Below, piece by piece: positions 55,401 through 62,659 of a stretch of DNA of 64,000 nucleotides (position 1 is its first letter; each line of letters begins with the position of its first letter). Source of the stretch: Novosphingobium sp. 28-62-57 (GTDB taxonomy: Bacteria; Pseudomonadota; Alphaproteobacteria; Sphingomonadales; Sphingomonadaceae); the NCBI GenBank assembly GCA_002256985.1, contig NCGO01000001.1, forward strand, positions 558,001 to 622,000, in the 5' to 3' direction. The notes below the pieces were generated by a model. That model did no database searches, had not been told where the DNA came from, and was given only the letters and a program-made list of their open reading frames with translations. A program made the translations under genes and the position numbers.

Positions 55401-55484
55401 TCGCACCCGTTCTATTGGGCCGCGTTCGTGATCGTGGGCGATGGTGCCAAGCCGCTGCTGGCCAAAGACGGAAAGGCAATGTGA
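52401..55484 (+). CDS. Exported TPR/CHAT-domain protein (caspase-like peptidase fold)
   Basis: A 1,027-residue protein. The GTG start overlaps the TpsA stop (GTGA). A signal peptide (RSGVALALAVLASASGVKA) directs it out of the cytoplasm. Residues about 40-180 form an unknown domain with paired cysteines (SGVTCTAQN, RLSCRD, TLSCGA), about 190-600 are TPR-like helical repeats, and about 640-1027 is a CHAT domain. The caspase-type dyad is intact: His865 in LHFATHGLV and Cys914 in VILSACDTAGM. CHAT proteases cleave specific partner proteins, so the linked exoprotein or transporter is the natural candidate substrate. The exported location is unusual for this fold, which is better known from cytoplasmic defence and signalling. 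Activity is inferred. Confidence 0.85.
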   Translation: MTARRSIHRAGLRSGVALALAVLASASGVKAATDAQPPLSIRNSFRIGTSGVTCTAQNAPADARLGGMFDRGYRLSCRDAAGAVGTLIAVRRAIPLQDEPTGLSGVTLSCGATGSVMIDGVGRVSAANCRDQRAQVEYKRYAVSRNGVSYLVEGLAGYDPALRLALASVFTDSRVPGEIKVATTEVTDPAAFARVQAGQLDRLGARGEGYARNNSGRFAESAEFFEALASRDRAAGGAALAEALANQGLQQSNLGNFEASSGLFGRASAAIARADGVTQRLLRNYRAIDQLNQRQPAAALAELAKPVNAIGDSFDFESLSAGFITRPLSEQINRESSGLKRLGAVDPGLTDLERAEILDAQAVALAATAARMQGRLDQALSGLQSASARLANVREGRVISMAWLRSEIELELATVAEAQGRKGEAVAAYDRALTVLESALPQTPALLAARARKAGWLGRSGDEAGAIALFADVIAGTLEVPEAGANLRNLVQPYFGLLAQRNESSAASAVFAASQVLQRPGVAQTQAVLARQMSEGNDDASALFRLSLARTRDIARTEATIAQLSLIAAPTDQQQTALKSAQDDLAYLQREQTELVSKLAAFPRYSVLAPKNVAMAELQSALKPGESYYKLMVVGDYTYGLYITPQTARVVPISATPTQLSAEVQALRDTIVKVENGRQVNYPFDAERAHRLYKTVFGSVEDLLSGTRHLIFEPDGAMLQLPPTVLITDDKGIAAYNERMESPDGDAFDFTGMAWLGRGREVSIAVSPRGFLDIRKLGASVAPRNYLGLGHNAKPAPRPVTAVADECDWPLATWMNPISADELLYAQKKLDSGGSKVQIDTAFSDSALLADQDLDKYRVLHFATHGLVTAPRAGCPARPALVTSFGNSGSDGLLSFREIFDLKLDADLVILSACDTAGMASVAASREAGVTSGGNYALDGLVRAFVGAGARSVIASHWPVPDDFDATKRLISGVIEAGPGQPLGEGLEAAQQKLMDDPNTSHPFYWAAFVIVGDGAKPLLAKDGKAM

Positions 55485-55485
55485 G

Positions 55486-55500
55486 CCACCATCGCGGTGG
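55486..55500 (+). terminator. Hairpin after the TPR/CHAT gene
   Basis: CCACC (55486-55490) and GGTGG (55496-55500) pair across 5 bases directly after the stop codon, flanked by GTGA/TCAC that extends the fold. There is no U-tract, so termination strength is doubtful. The rest of 55485-55639 shows no gene. Confidence 0.3.
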
Positions 55501-55639
55501 TCCGTCACGCCACAAGAGAATTGCGCAGCACCTCAAAGGCCAGAGCAAACGCTCAGGCTGATGCTGCGATCTCTGTTGATAACAAAAGTCTTCCGAGCGT
55601 CTAATCCTGCGACGAAGGCTGGCCAACGCTGGAAAGAAA

Positions 55640-55714
55640 TGGCTCCCTGAGTAGGATTCGAACCTACGACCAAGTGATTAACAGTCACCTACTCTACCGC
55701 TGAGCTATCAGGGA
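55640..55714 (-). tRNA. tRNA-Asn (GUU anticodon)
   Basis: Read on the minus strand: acceptor TCCCTGA with TCAGGGA, discriminator G and an encoded CCA (55642-55640), D arm AGCTCAGCGGTAGAG, anticodon stem-loop with CTGTTAA giving GTT, and T arm with TTCGAAT. The gene is complete. No integrase or att-like duplication is next to it. Confidence 0.97.
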
Positions 55715-55794
55715 GCAGCCATGGTTTCCCGTGGCAGGACCGCGCTAATAACAGGCGTTTCGGGTTTGGCAAGCACCTGTAGGCAGAAAATTGC

Positions 55795-56574
55795 TCAGAC
55801 CATGAACTGTTCGGCAAAGATACGGTCTTCAAGGCTTTGGCCGCGGTCGAACAGCAGGGTCAGGCGGTGTTCGGGCCAGGCTTTGACTCGCACTTCACGC
55901 ACATCGCGCACTTCCTTCTGGTCGGCCACGACGAGCACCGGGCGCTTTACCGATTCCAGCGCCTTGAACACGATCTCATAGGTATCCGGCAGAATCGCGC
56001 CACGCCACCTGCGCGGGCGGAAGGGGCTGATCGGGGTGAGCGCCAGCATGTTGGACGACAGCGGCAGGATCGGGCCATTGGCCGACAGGTTATAGGCGGT
56101 CGAGCCTGCAGGCGTTGCCACCAGCACACCATCGCAGGCGAGTTCTGGCATGCGCACCTTGCCGTTTACGCTGACTTCAAGCTTTGCAGTTTGACGCGTT
56201 TCGCGCAGGATCGACACTTCGTTGATGGCGCAGACCGAATGCTCCTCCCCTGTGTTGGTGGTGGCAATCATACGCAATGGCGAAATGCCAACCGACGTGG
56301 CCTTTGCCAGACGTTCCTTGATGCTGCGGCTTGATCTGTACCGGTTCATGAGAAATCCGACTGTGCCCAGATTCAGCCCGAAGGCCGGGATCACATGATC
56401 GGTATCGAGCATCGCGTGCAGCGTTTGCAGCATGAAGCCATCCCCGCCGATGACCACCGCCGCATCTGCCTCCTCCAGCGGAACCCACGTCCGCTCTTTC
56501 TGCAAGGCTTCGCATGCTTCCTGCGCCCGCTCGGTAGGCGAGGCGAGCAGGGCCAGACGGCTGTACTCCGGCAT
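55795..56574 (-). CDS. nadK: NAD kinase
   Basis: Phosphorylates NAD to NADP with ATP; cytosolic and usually essential. It is 259 residues. The signature GGDG (residues 43-46, Asp45 catalytic) lies in AVVIGGDGFMLQTLH. The NE motif in CAINEVSILRE and the glycine-rich VATPAGSTAYNLSANGP follow. I use the ATG at 56574 (MPEYSRLALLAS); the longer frame to 56649 adds an unlikely proline-rich head. It is divergent from the EAL gene. Confidence 0.96.
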   Translation of the reverse strand: MPEYSRLALLASPTERAQEACEALQKERTWVPLEEADAAVVIGGDGFMLQTLHAMLDTDHVIPAFGLNLGTVGFLMNRYRSSRSIKERLAKATSVGISPLRMIATTNTGEEHSVCAINEVSILRETRQTAKLEVSVNGKVRMPELACDGVLVATPAGSTAYNLSANGPILPLSSNMLALTPISPFRPRRWRGAILPDTYEIVFKALESVKRPVLVVADQKEVRDVREVRVKAWPEHRLTLLFDRGQSLEDRIFAEQFMV

Positions 56575-56743
56575 TGTTATTGCGCCTCTCCGCGAAGGGT
56601 CATTCAAAGTTGCTGGGGCAGGGATATGGGGTGCAGGGCATTGGCGCAATGCACAAAAGCATGATCATGCGTGTCGCGGTCCCGCGGGGTTAGACAGGCA
56701 AAGGGAATTGTTTGGCAAGAGTTTAGCGCTATGGCCGGTGCTG

Positions 56744-58018
56744 ATGGGAGACTCCGCCACCATTTATGCACGTGATCCGCTGACAGGGCTGGCCAGTTCT
56801 GCCGAGGCGCGGGAGTGGCTGCAGCGCGCGCCTGCGCCCGATTACCTGCAAGCCATGCTGGTCGGCCTGCACCGCTTCCGCTCGGTCAACATTGCCTATG
56901 GCAACGCCGGGGGCGATCTCGCACTGGCCGAAATAGCGCGGCGCATTCGCGATTTTGCAGTGGAGGAACTTGGGCCATCAGCCATCGTCGCGCGCATCAG
57001 CGGCGGCGAATTTCTGGTGGCCTGTACGGGCGCCATGCCGCGCGAACGCTGGCAATGGCTGGCCGAAGCGCTGGGGCGCACCGTCGGGCGCGCGCTGCCG
57101 GTTCACGGCGATGTTCTGCACCTGCTGCCGCGCATTGCCCTGCTGCGCCGCGCTCCGGGTGAGAGCGCGGGCCGGATGCTGGACCGGCTCGATCAGGCGC
57201 TGGGAAGCCTTGAACAGCTGCCCGGACGCCGCGTAATGTGGGCCGATGGTTCGCACCGCGCGCGCGGACGCAGCGCGGCGCGGCTTGAGGCAGACCTGAT
57301 CGGCGCGATGGCGCGGGACGAGATCGGGCTGGTGTTTCAGCCGCAGTATTGCGTGAACTCAGGCGCGCTCGCTGGTGCCGAAGTGCTGGCCCGCTGGAAC
57401 CACCCGCAGCTTGGCCGCATCGGTGCCGAAACGCTGTTTGCGATTGCCGAACGCGGCGATCACATCGAACAGCTCTCCAGCCACATCATCCAGCGCGCGC
57501 TAGCCTCCGATGAGCGATGGAAAGGGCATTTGCCTTTATCAATCAACATTACTGCGGAAGACCTTGCAGCCGAAGACTTTGCAGCCGGGTTTGCACAAGC
57601 GCTCGATCACAGTGGATTTCCACCTGCGCAGTTGACGCTGGAAGTGACCGAACAAAGCCTGATCGCCGACTTTGTGCGCTCTGCCAGCTCGCTCAAAACC
57701 ATTGCCGCACTCGGTGTGCGCATCGCGCTGGATGATTTCGGCACCGGCTATGCCAATTTCCGCACGTTGAAGGCGCTGCCCATCGACACACTCAAACTCG
57801 ATGCCTCGCTGGTCGGCGATGTCGATACAGACCCGCGCGACCGGGCGATATTGAAAGCCATCGTCGCCATGGCCAAGGCGCTAGGCCAGAAGATCGTGGT
57901 CGAAGGCATTGAGCGTGAAGGGCAATTGGCCGTACTGGCGCAAGAGGGCTGCGACGTGTTTCAGGGCTTCTTGCGCTCCGGCCCGGTATCCGGCGAGGCA
58001 ATTGCGGCGATGCTTTAG
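56744..58018 (+). CDS. EAL-domain c-di-GMP phosphodiesterase with degenerate GGDEF domain
   Basis: A 424-residue cytosolic protein. The N-terminal half (about 10-165) is a GGDEF fold whose active loop reads SGGEF (86-90) instead of GGDEF, so it should not make c-di-GMP, though it might bind nucleotide. The C-terminal EAL domain (about 180-420) keeps the catalytic residues: EVLAR (213-217), Asn269 in SINIT, Glu300, Asp330-Asp331 in DDFGTGY, Lys351, Glu388 and Gln407. Hydrolysis of c-di-GMP is therefore likely. The chosen ATG is the first in frame outside nadK; a ribosome site is weak. No transmembrane or PAS domain is seen. Confidence 0.9.
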   Translation: MGDSATIYARDPLTGLASSAEAREWLQRAPAPDYLQAMLVGLHRFRSVNIAYGNAGGDLALAEIARRIRDFAVEELGPSAIVARISGGEFLVACTGAMPRERWQWLAEALGRTVGRALPVHGDVLHLLPRIALLRRAPGESAGRMLDRLDQALGSLEQLPGRRVMWADGSHRARGRSAARLEADLIGAMARDEIGLVFQPQYCVNSGALAGAEVLARWNHPQLGRIGAETLFAIAERGDHIEQLSSHIIQRALASDERWKGHLPLSINITAEDLAAEDFAAGFAQALDHSGFPPAQLTLEVTEQSLIADFVRSASSLKTIAALGVRIALDDFGTGYANFRTLKALPIDTLKLDASLVGDVDTDPRDRAILKAIVAMAKALGQKIVVEGIEREGQLAVLAQEGCDVFQGFLRSGPVSGEAIAAML

Positions 58019-58053
58019 GGTAGAAAGCTCGTCGCAATTTTTCAGCACTAAAT

Positions 58054-58158
58054 CCCGTTCGTATCGAGCGAAGTCGAGACACAGTTCGCAGTGTCTCGAC
58101 TTCGTGCCAAAGGCACGAAGTTTATCCCGAGCATGTCGAGGGGCTCGACACGAACGGC
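58054..58158. repeat. Nested inverted-repeat element of the GTCGAGAC type
   Basis: About 105 bases between the converging EAL and mfd genes. Outer arms CCGTTCGT (58055-58062) and ACGAACGG (58150-58157) enclose CGAAGTCGAGACAC (58069-58082) paired with GTGTCTCGACTTCG (58091-58104), and CTTCGTGCC paired with GGCACGAAG across AAA (58100-58120). Elements with the GTCGAGAC core are frequent between genes in sphingomonads (general knowledge). This one probably also ends transcription of both genes. Confidence 0.7.
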
Positions 58159-58182
58159 ATGGATAGTTGAGTGAGTTTGACG

Positions 58183-61100
58183 TCAGGCCGCCTTCTTCGC
58201 GCGTTTGACAATCGCGGCAAGGCCCTTGGTCAGCTGCACCAGCCCGTTGAGCCGCCCTTCGGCCGTGCCCCAAGCCCGCGTAATCACCAGCTTGTTGTCC
58301 GGCCGCAATTTGGCCACTCCGTTCAACCGCTCGACATAGCTGATGAGGCCGGCCGGATCGGGGAAGCTGTCCTTGTGGAAGCTGACCAGCGCGCCCTTGG
58401 CACCCACATCGATCTTGGCGATGTTGGCCGCAATGGCCTGACGTTTCACCTCGATCAGGCGCAGCAGGTTCTGCGTCGCGGCGGGCAGGGGGCCGAACCG
58501 GTCGATCATCTCGGCCGCCAGCGCCTCCACAACATCCGGCCCTTCGGCATCGTTCATCCGGCGATAGAGCGCCATGCGCACCGCCAGATCGGGCACATAG
58601 TCCTCGGGGATCATGATCGGCGCATCGAGCGTGATCTGCGGGCTGAGAGCTTCGCGTTCGCGCGCAAGGCCGATATCGCCGGCCTTGGCAGCAAGGATCG
58701 CATCTTCCAGCATCGACTGGTAGAGTTCGAAACCGACTTCCTTGATATGGCCCGATTGTTCATCGCCTAGCAGATTGCCTGCACCGCGTAGATCAAGATC
58801 GTGGCTGGCCAATTGGAAGCCCGCGCCCAAGCTATCGAGATCGCCCAGCACCTTGAGCCGCTTTTCGGCGATTTCGGACAGCGCGGTGTTCTCCGAATGC
58901 GTCAGGTAAGCATAAGCGCGGATCTTCCCGCGACCGACGCGTCCGCGCAACTGGTACAACTGGGCAAGGCCAAAGCGGTCGGCGCGGTGGATGACGATGG
59001 TGTTGGCGCTCGGGATATCGATGCCGCTTTCCACGATGGTGGTGGAGAGCAGGACTTCGTACTTCTTCTCATAAAACGCGCCCATGCGGTCCTCGACCTC
59101 GGTCGGGCTCATCTGGCCATGCGCAGCGATATAGCGGACTTCGGGCACGTTGAGCCGCAGCCATTCCTCGATATCGGGCATATCGGCAATGCGCGGCACC
59201 ACGATAAAGCTCTGCCCGCCGCGCTGGTGTTCGCGCAGCAATGCCTCGCGCATCACCATATCGTCCCATGGCATCACATAGGTCCGCGTGGCAAGCCGGT
59301 CGACCGGAGGGGTCTGGATCGTCGACAGTTCGCGCAGGCCCGACATGGCCATCTGCAGCGTGCGCGGGATCGGCGTGGCGGTGAGCGTCAGGACGTGCAC
59401 GTCGGCCTTCAGCTCCTTCAACTTCTCCTTGTGCGTCACGCCAAAGCGCTGTTCCTCGTCCACAATCACAAGGCCGAGCTGTTTGAACTCCACGGTCTTG
59501 GCCAGCAAGGCATGGGTGCCGATGACAATATCGATCCGCCCATTGGCAAGCCCAGCCTTGGTTTCCGCTGCCTCCTTGGGCGGGACGAGCCGCGAAAGGC
59601 GGCCGATTTCAATCGGGAAGCCCTTGAAGCGTTCGACGAAGTTGGTGAAGTGCTGGCGCGCGAGCAGCGTGGTTGGTGCAACCACCGCCACCTGCACGCC
59701 CTGCATCGCGGCGACGAAAGCGGCGCGCAGTGCCACCTCGGTCTTGCCAAAGCCCACGTCGCCGCAGACCAGACGGTCCATCGGCTTGCCTTCGATCATG
59801 TCGGACAGGACATCGCCGATGGCGCGCTCCTGATCTTCGGTCTCGTCCCACGGGAAGCGGTCGACGAAGGGACCGTAACTGGCAGGGTCAACCGGCAGGA
59901 CAAGGCCGTGACGCAGCGCGCGGTGGGCGGCGGTCGCCATAAGCTGGCCCGCCATTTCCAGAATGCGCTCGCGCATCCGGGCCTTGCGGCGCTGCCAAGC
60001 CTCGCCGCCCAGCTTGTCGAGTGGCACGCCTTCGGCATCCGAGCCATAGCGCGAGAGGACATCGAGGTTTTCGACCGGGATATAGAGCTTGTCGCCACCC
60101 GAATATTCCAGCTGGACGCAATCGTGGGGGCTGTCCCCCACCGCAATCGCTTCAAGCCCGATATAGCGCCCGATGCCGTGGTCCATATGAACCACCAGAT
60201 CGCCCGGCGTAAGCGCCGAAAGCTCTGCCAGAAACGCATCGGCATTCTTGCGCTTCTTCTTGCGGCGGACAAGGCGGTCGCCCAGAATGTCCTGCTCGGT
60301 CAGCAGTTCCAGATCATCGCTGGCAAAGCCTTGTTCCAGCGGCAGCACCACGGCGACCGGCTTGCCCGTGGCGGCAAGGCCCAACGCCTCCTGCCATGTC
60401 TCGGCCATCAGCGGCGCAGCCTTGCCCGCCTCGGTCAGCAGCGAAGCGAGCCGCGCGCGTGATCCGGTGGTGTAGGCAGCGACGATGGGCTTCATGCCGC
60501 GCGTGCCCAGCGCCGCAATGTACTTCGCGGCGGATTCATAAATGTTGTTCCCGCCGCTCGTCGCCGCCGCGCGTTCGGGCGTGAAATCGTGACTGGAGGT
60601 AAAGCCGAAATCGATGACCTGCTTTGATTCCGGCTCGGCAAAAATGGTCGTGCGGTGGACGGGCCAGCCCGCCAGCGCGCGGTCCAGTTCATCCTGCTTC
60701 AGGTAAAGCGCGTCTTCGGCCAGCGGGCGATAACTGCCGGGCGCCTTTGACGAGGAATCGAGCCGCGACTGGTGGTAGTCGGTAATGTCCGCCACGCGCT
60801 GCTCAGCGGCCTTGATCGCGGTGCCATCCAGCACCACCAGATCGTCAGCGCCCAGATGATCGAACAGCGTGACGAGCCGGTCTTCGAACAGCGGCAGCCA
60901 GTGCTCCATGCCCGCCAGACGCCGACCCTCGCTGATCGCCTGATAGAGCGGATCGCCGGTGGCATTCGCGCCAAACAGCTCGCGATAGCGGCTGCGGAAG
61001 CGCTTGATGCTGTCGTCATCCAGCAACGCTTCGCTGGCGGGCAGCAGCAGGTGCGTTTCCACCGGCTGCACCGAACGCTGCGTGTTCGGATCGAACAGGC

Positions 61101-61677
61101 GCAGCGTCTCCAGCTCGTCTCCAAAGAAATCGAGCCTCAGGCCGTGATCAAGGCCCGATGGGAAAATGTCGAACACGGACCCGCGCACCGCGTATTCCCC
61201 GGCATCGACCACGGTATCGGTGCGCGAATAGCCCTGTCGCTGCAGCAGCGCGATCAGGCTTTCCCGCCCGATTTCCGCGCCGGGCGTCAACAGCCGGGTG
61301 GATTCGCGGATGCGGAACGGGGTGAGCACACGCTGCAGCACGGCGTTGATCGTGGTGACCAGAAGTTGCGGGCCAGAGCGTTTGTGCTGCAGCTTCTGAA
61401 GTGCCGCAAGACGCCTTGAACTGACGCTGAGCGCGGGCGAAGCACGGTCAAACGGCAGGCAATCCCACGCCGGAAAGTCGATCACCTCAAGGTCAGGCGC
61501 AAAGAACGCGGCGCTGTCTGCCACCGCGCGCATCGCCGCTTCATCGGCTGCGATGAACACCGCGCGGCCCTTTGCTGCCCGCGCCAGATCGGCGAGCACA
61601 AGCGGCTGCGCCCCGCGCGCAACGGACGAGAGCGTAAGCGGCGTCTTGGCCGACAGGATGCGGTTCAGATCAGACAT
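58183..61677 (-). CDS. mfd: Transcription-repair coupling factor
   Basis: The 1,164-residue translocase that removes RNA polymerase stalled at lesions and recruits UvrA. Domain order is normal: a UvrB-like N-terminal region (about 1-340), the RNA-polymerase-interacting domain (about 480-560, with DLVVHMDHGIGRYIGLEAI), RecG-like helicase motor with Walker A GDVGFGKTEVALRAAF (Lys645) and DEEQRFGV, the TRG-like motif region GRVGRGKIRAYAYL, and the C-terminal TRCF domain. The ATG at 61677 is the family start. sdhE lies just upstream on the same strand. Confidence 0.98.
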   Translation of the reverse strand: MSDLNRILSAKTPLTLSSVARGAQPLVLADLARAAKGRAVFIAADEAAMRAVADSAAFFAPDLEVIDFPAWDCLPFDRASPALSVSSRRLAALQKLQHKRSGPQLLVTTINAVLQRVLTPFRIRESTRLLTPGAEIGRESLIALLQRQGYSRTDTVVDAGEYAVRGSVFDIFPSGLDHGLRLDFFGDELETLRLFDPNTQRSVQPVETHLLLPASEALLDDDSIKRFRSRYRELFGANATGDPLYQAISEGRRLAGMEHWLPLFEDRLVTLFDHLGADDLVVLDGTAIKAAEQRVADITDYHQSRLDSSSKAPGSYRPLAEDALYLKQDELDRALAGWPVHRTTIFAEPESKQVIDFGFTSSHDFTPERAAATSGGNNIYESAAKYIAALGTRGMKPIVAAYTTGSRARLASLLTEAGKAAPLMAETWQEALGLAATGKPVAVVLPLEQGFASDDLELLTEQDILGDRLVRRKKKRKNADAFLAELSALTPGDLVVHMDHGIGRYIGLEAIAVGDSPHDCVQLEYSGGDKLYIPVENLDVLSRYGSDAEGVPLDKLGGEAWQRRKARMRERILEMAGQLMATAAHRALRHGLVLPVDPASYGPFVDRFPWDETEDQERAIGDVLSDMIEGKPMDRLVCGDVGFGKTEVALRAAFVAAMQGVQVAVVAPTTLLARQHFTNFVERFKGFPIEIGRLSRLVPPKEAAETKAGLANGRIDIVIGTHALLAKTVEFKQLGLVIVDEEQRFGVTHKEKLKELKADVHVLTLTATPIPRTLQMAMSGLRELSTIQTPPVDRLATRTYVMPWDDMVMREALLREHQRGGQSFIVVPRIADMPDIEEWLRLNVPEVRYIAAHGQMSPTEVEDRMGAFYEKKYEVLLSTTIVESGIDIPSANTIVIHRADRFGLAQLYQLRGRVGRGKIRAYAYLTHSENTALSEIAEKRLKVLGDLDSLGAGFQLASHDLDLRGAGNLLGDEQSGHIKEVGFELYQSMLEDAILAAKAGDIGLAREREALSPQITLDAPIMIPEDYVPDLAVRMALYRRMNDAEGPDVVEALAAEMIDRFGPLPAATQNLLRLIEVKRQAIAANIAKIDVGAKGALVSFHKDSFPDPAGLISYVERLNGVAKLRPDNKLVITRAWGTAEGRLNGLVQLTKGLAAIVKRAKKAA

Positions 61678-61707
61678 GGCGGGCTTGCTACTGCGCTGCA
61701 GATTGAA

Positions 61708-62001
61708 TCAGCGCGGAATCTCGACGTAGTCCAGCTTGCGCATCACGTCCATCATCGCCCCTTGATACTTTTCGGGCACGATCTGTGTTCCCAGCGCCCA
61801 TGCCATGATGTCAACATCATCTTCCTCGATCAGCTCTTCGAACCAAACGACCTGCTCGACATTCCATGAGGCGTGAAACCGGTCGAAGTAGCAGCCGATC
61901 ATGTAGTCAGCCTCGCGCGTACCGCGATGCCATGCGCGGAATTGCAGGCGTTTCAGGCGGTCAGCGGTGATCTCGGCGGAGGGCACGGGGGTTTCGGTCA
62001 T
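61708..62001 (-). CDS. sdhE: Succinate dehydrogenase assembly factor SdhE (SDH5 family)
   Basis: A 97-residue cytosolic protein that helps attach FAD covalently to the flavoprotein subunit of succinate dehydrogenase. The invariant RGxxE motif appears as WHRGTREADYMIG, and the acidic helix FEELIEEDDVDIMAWAL is typical. I start it at the ATG at 62001; the frame is open 12 codons upstream. The order recG / sdhE / mfd is common in alphaproteobacteria. It is 30 bases upstream of mfd and may be cotranscribed with it. Confidence 0.94.
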   Translation of the reverse strand: MTETPVPSAEITADRLKRLQFRAWHRGTREADYMIGCYFDRFHASWNVEQVVWFEELIEEDDVDIMAWALGTQIVPEKYQGAMMDVMRKLDYVEIPR

Positions 62002-62121
62002 CCATTGGCCGTTAAGCCCAACCGGCGCGTGAAACAAGGCCGCACAGCCTGTTCAAGCGGGCAGGTGCCGAACAAGGCCCGGCGCGGATGACTTTGCCGC
62101 GCCGGAACAGTGTTCGCATGC

Positions 62122-62526
62122 TTACTTGCTGCGCAGGGCTGCGATGATCTGCGGGGGCTGGCGGTCCATGAAATCCTTGGCCAGTTCACCTATCACGGCA
62201 TGTTCCACGGCTTTGCTGTAATGATGGCGCAGTTCGCCCAGAGTGCGCGGCGGCGCGATCACCACGAGCTGTTCGATCTTGTGGTCCTGCACCTGCCGGT
62301 TCAGCCATTCGGCCACGGCAGCGGCGTGGGCGTCTTCATCGCGCTGGTTGCCCGATGGGTTGGCTGAGCTGGTGCCATGACGGTTGCCCGAACCGTGATT
62401 GCTTTCAACCAGTTCCGGAGTGGCCATTTCGGTCAGTTCCGGCTCGGCTTCGGTCCCGCTGTTGCGCAGGATCTGCCAGTCTTCGCCATCGACAAGCGCG
62501 ATGACGGCACCATGAGGGATCAACAT
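62122..62526 (-). CDS. Host attachment protein family (baeRF/eRF1-domain-like)
   Basis: A 134-residue protein of the family named after an Agrobacterium attachment protein. The start MLIPHGAVIALVDGEDWQILRN and the closing VIAPPRTLGELRHHYSKAVEHAVIGELAKDF are characteristic. The fold is related to an archaeal-release-factor-type domain, and the name should not be taken as function; a role in ribosome rescue or stress is equally possible. The middle part (HGSGNRHGTSSANPSG) looks disordered. ATG 62526 has AGGAG upstream; the frame is open to 62589 without a better start. It is divergent from recG. Confidence 0.85.
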   Translation of the reverse strand: MLIPHGAVIALVDGEDWQILRNSGTEAEPELTEMATPELVESNHGSGNRHGTSSANPSGNQRDEDAHAAAVAEWLNRQVQDHKIEQLVVIAPPRTLGELRHHYSKAVEHAVIGELAKDFMDRQPPQIIAALRSK

Positions 62527-62659
62527 CGTGGGTAAACTCCTGTGATTGTGGCTTCTGAACGAACGAAGCGCCCAGTCGGGACCAATCACCTTGCGCTACG
62601 TCAAATTGCCTTGATTTTCCGATGTGGCGAAACGCTCGCGCGCAGCCTATGTCGGCGGC

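Noticed and set aside
58801-60462. Plus-strand open frame of 553 codons opposite mfd
   Set aside because: It lies wholly within mfd, has shadow-type composition (many His, Ala, Arg) and no family features; mfd is certain on the other strand.
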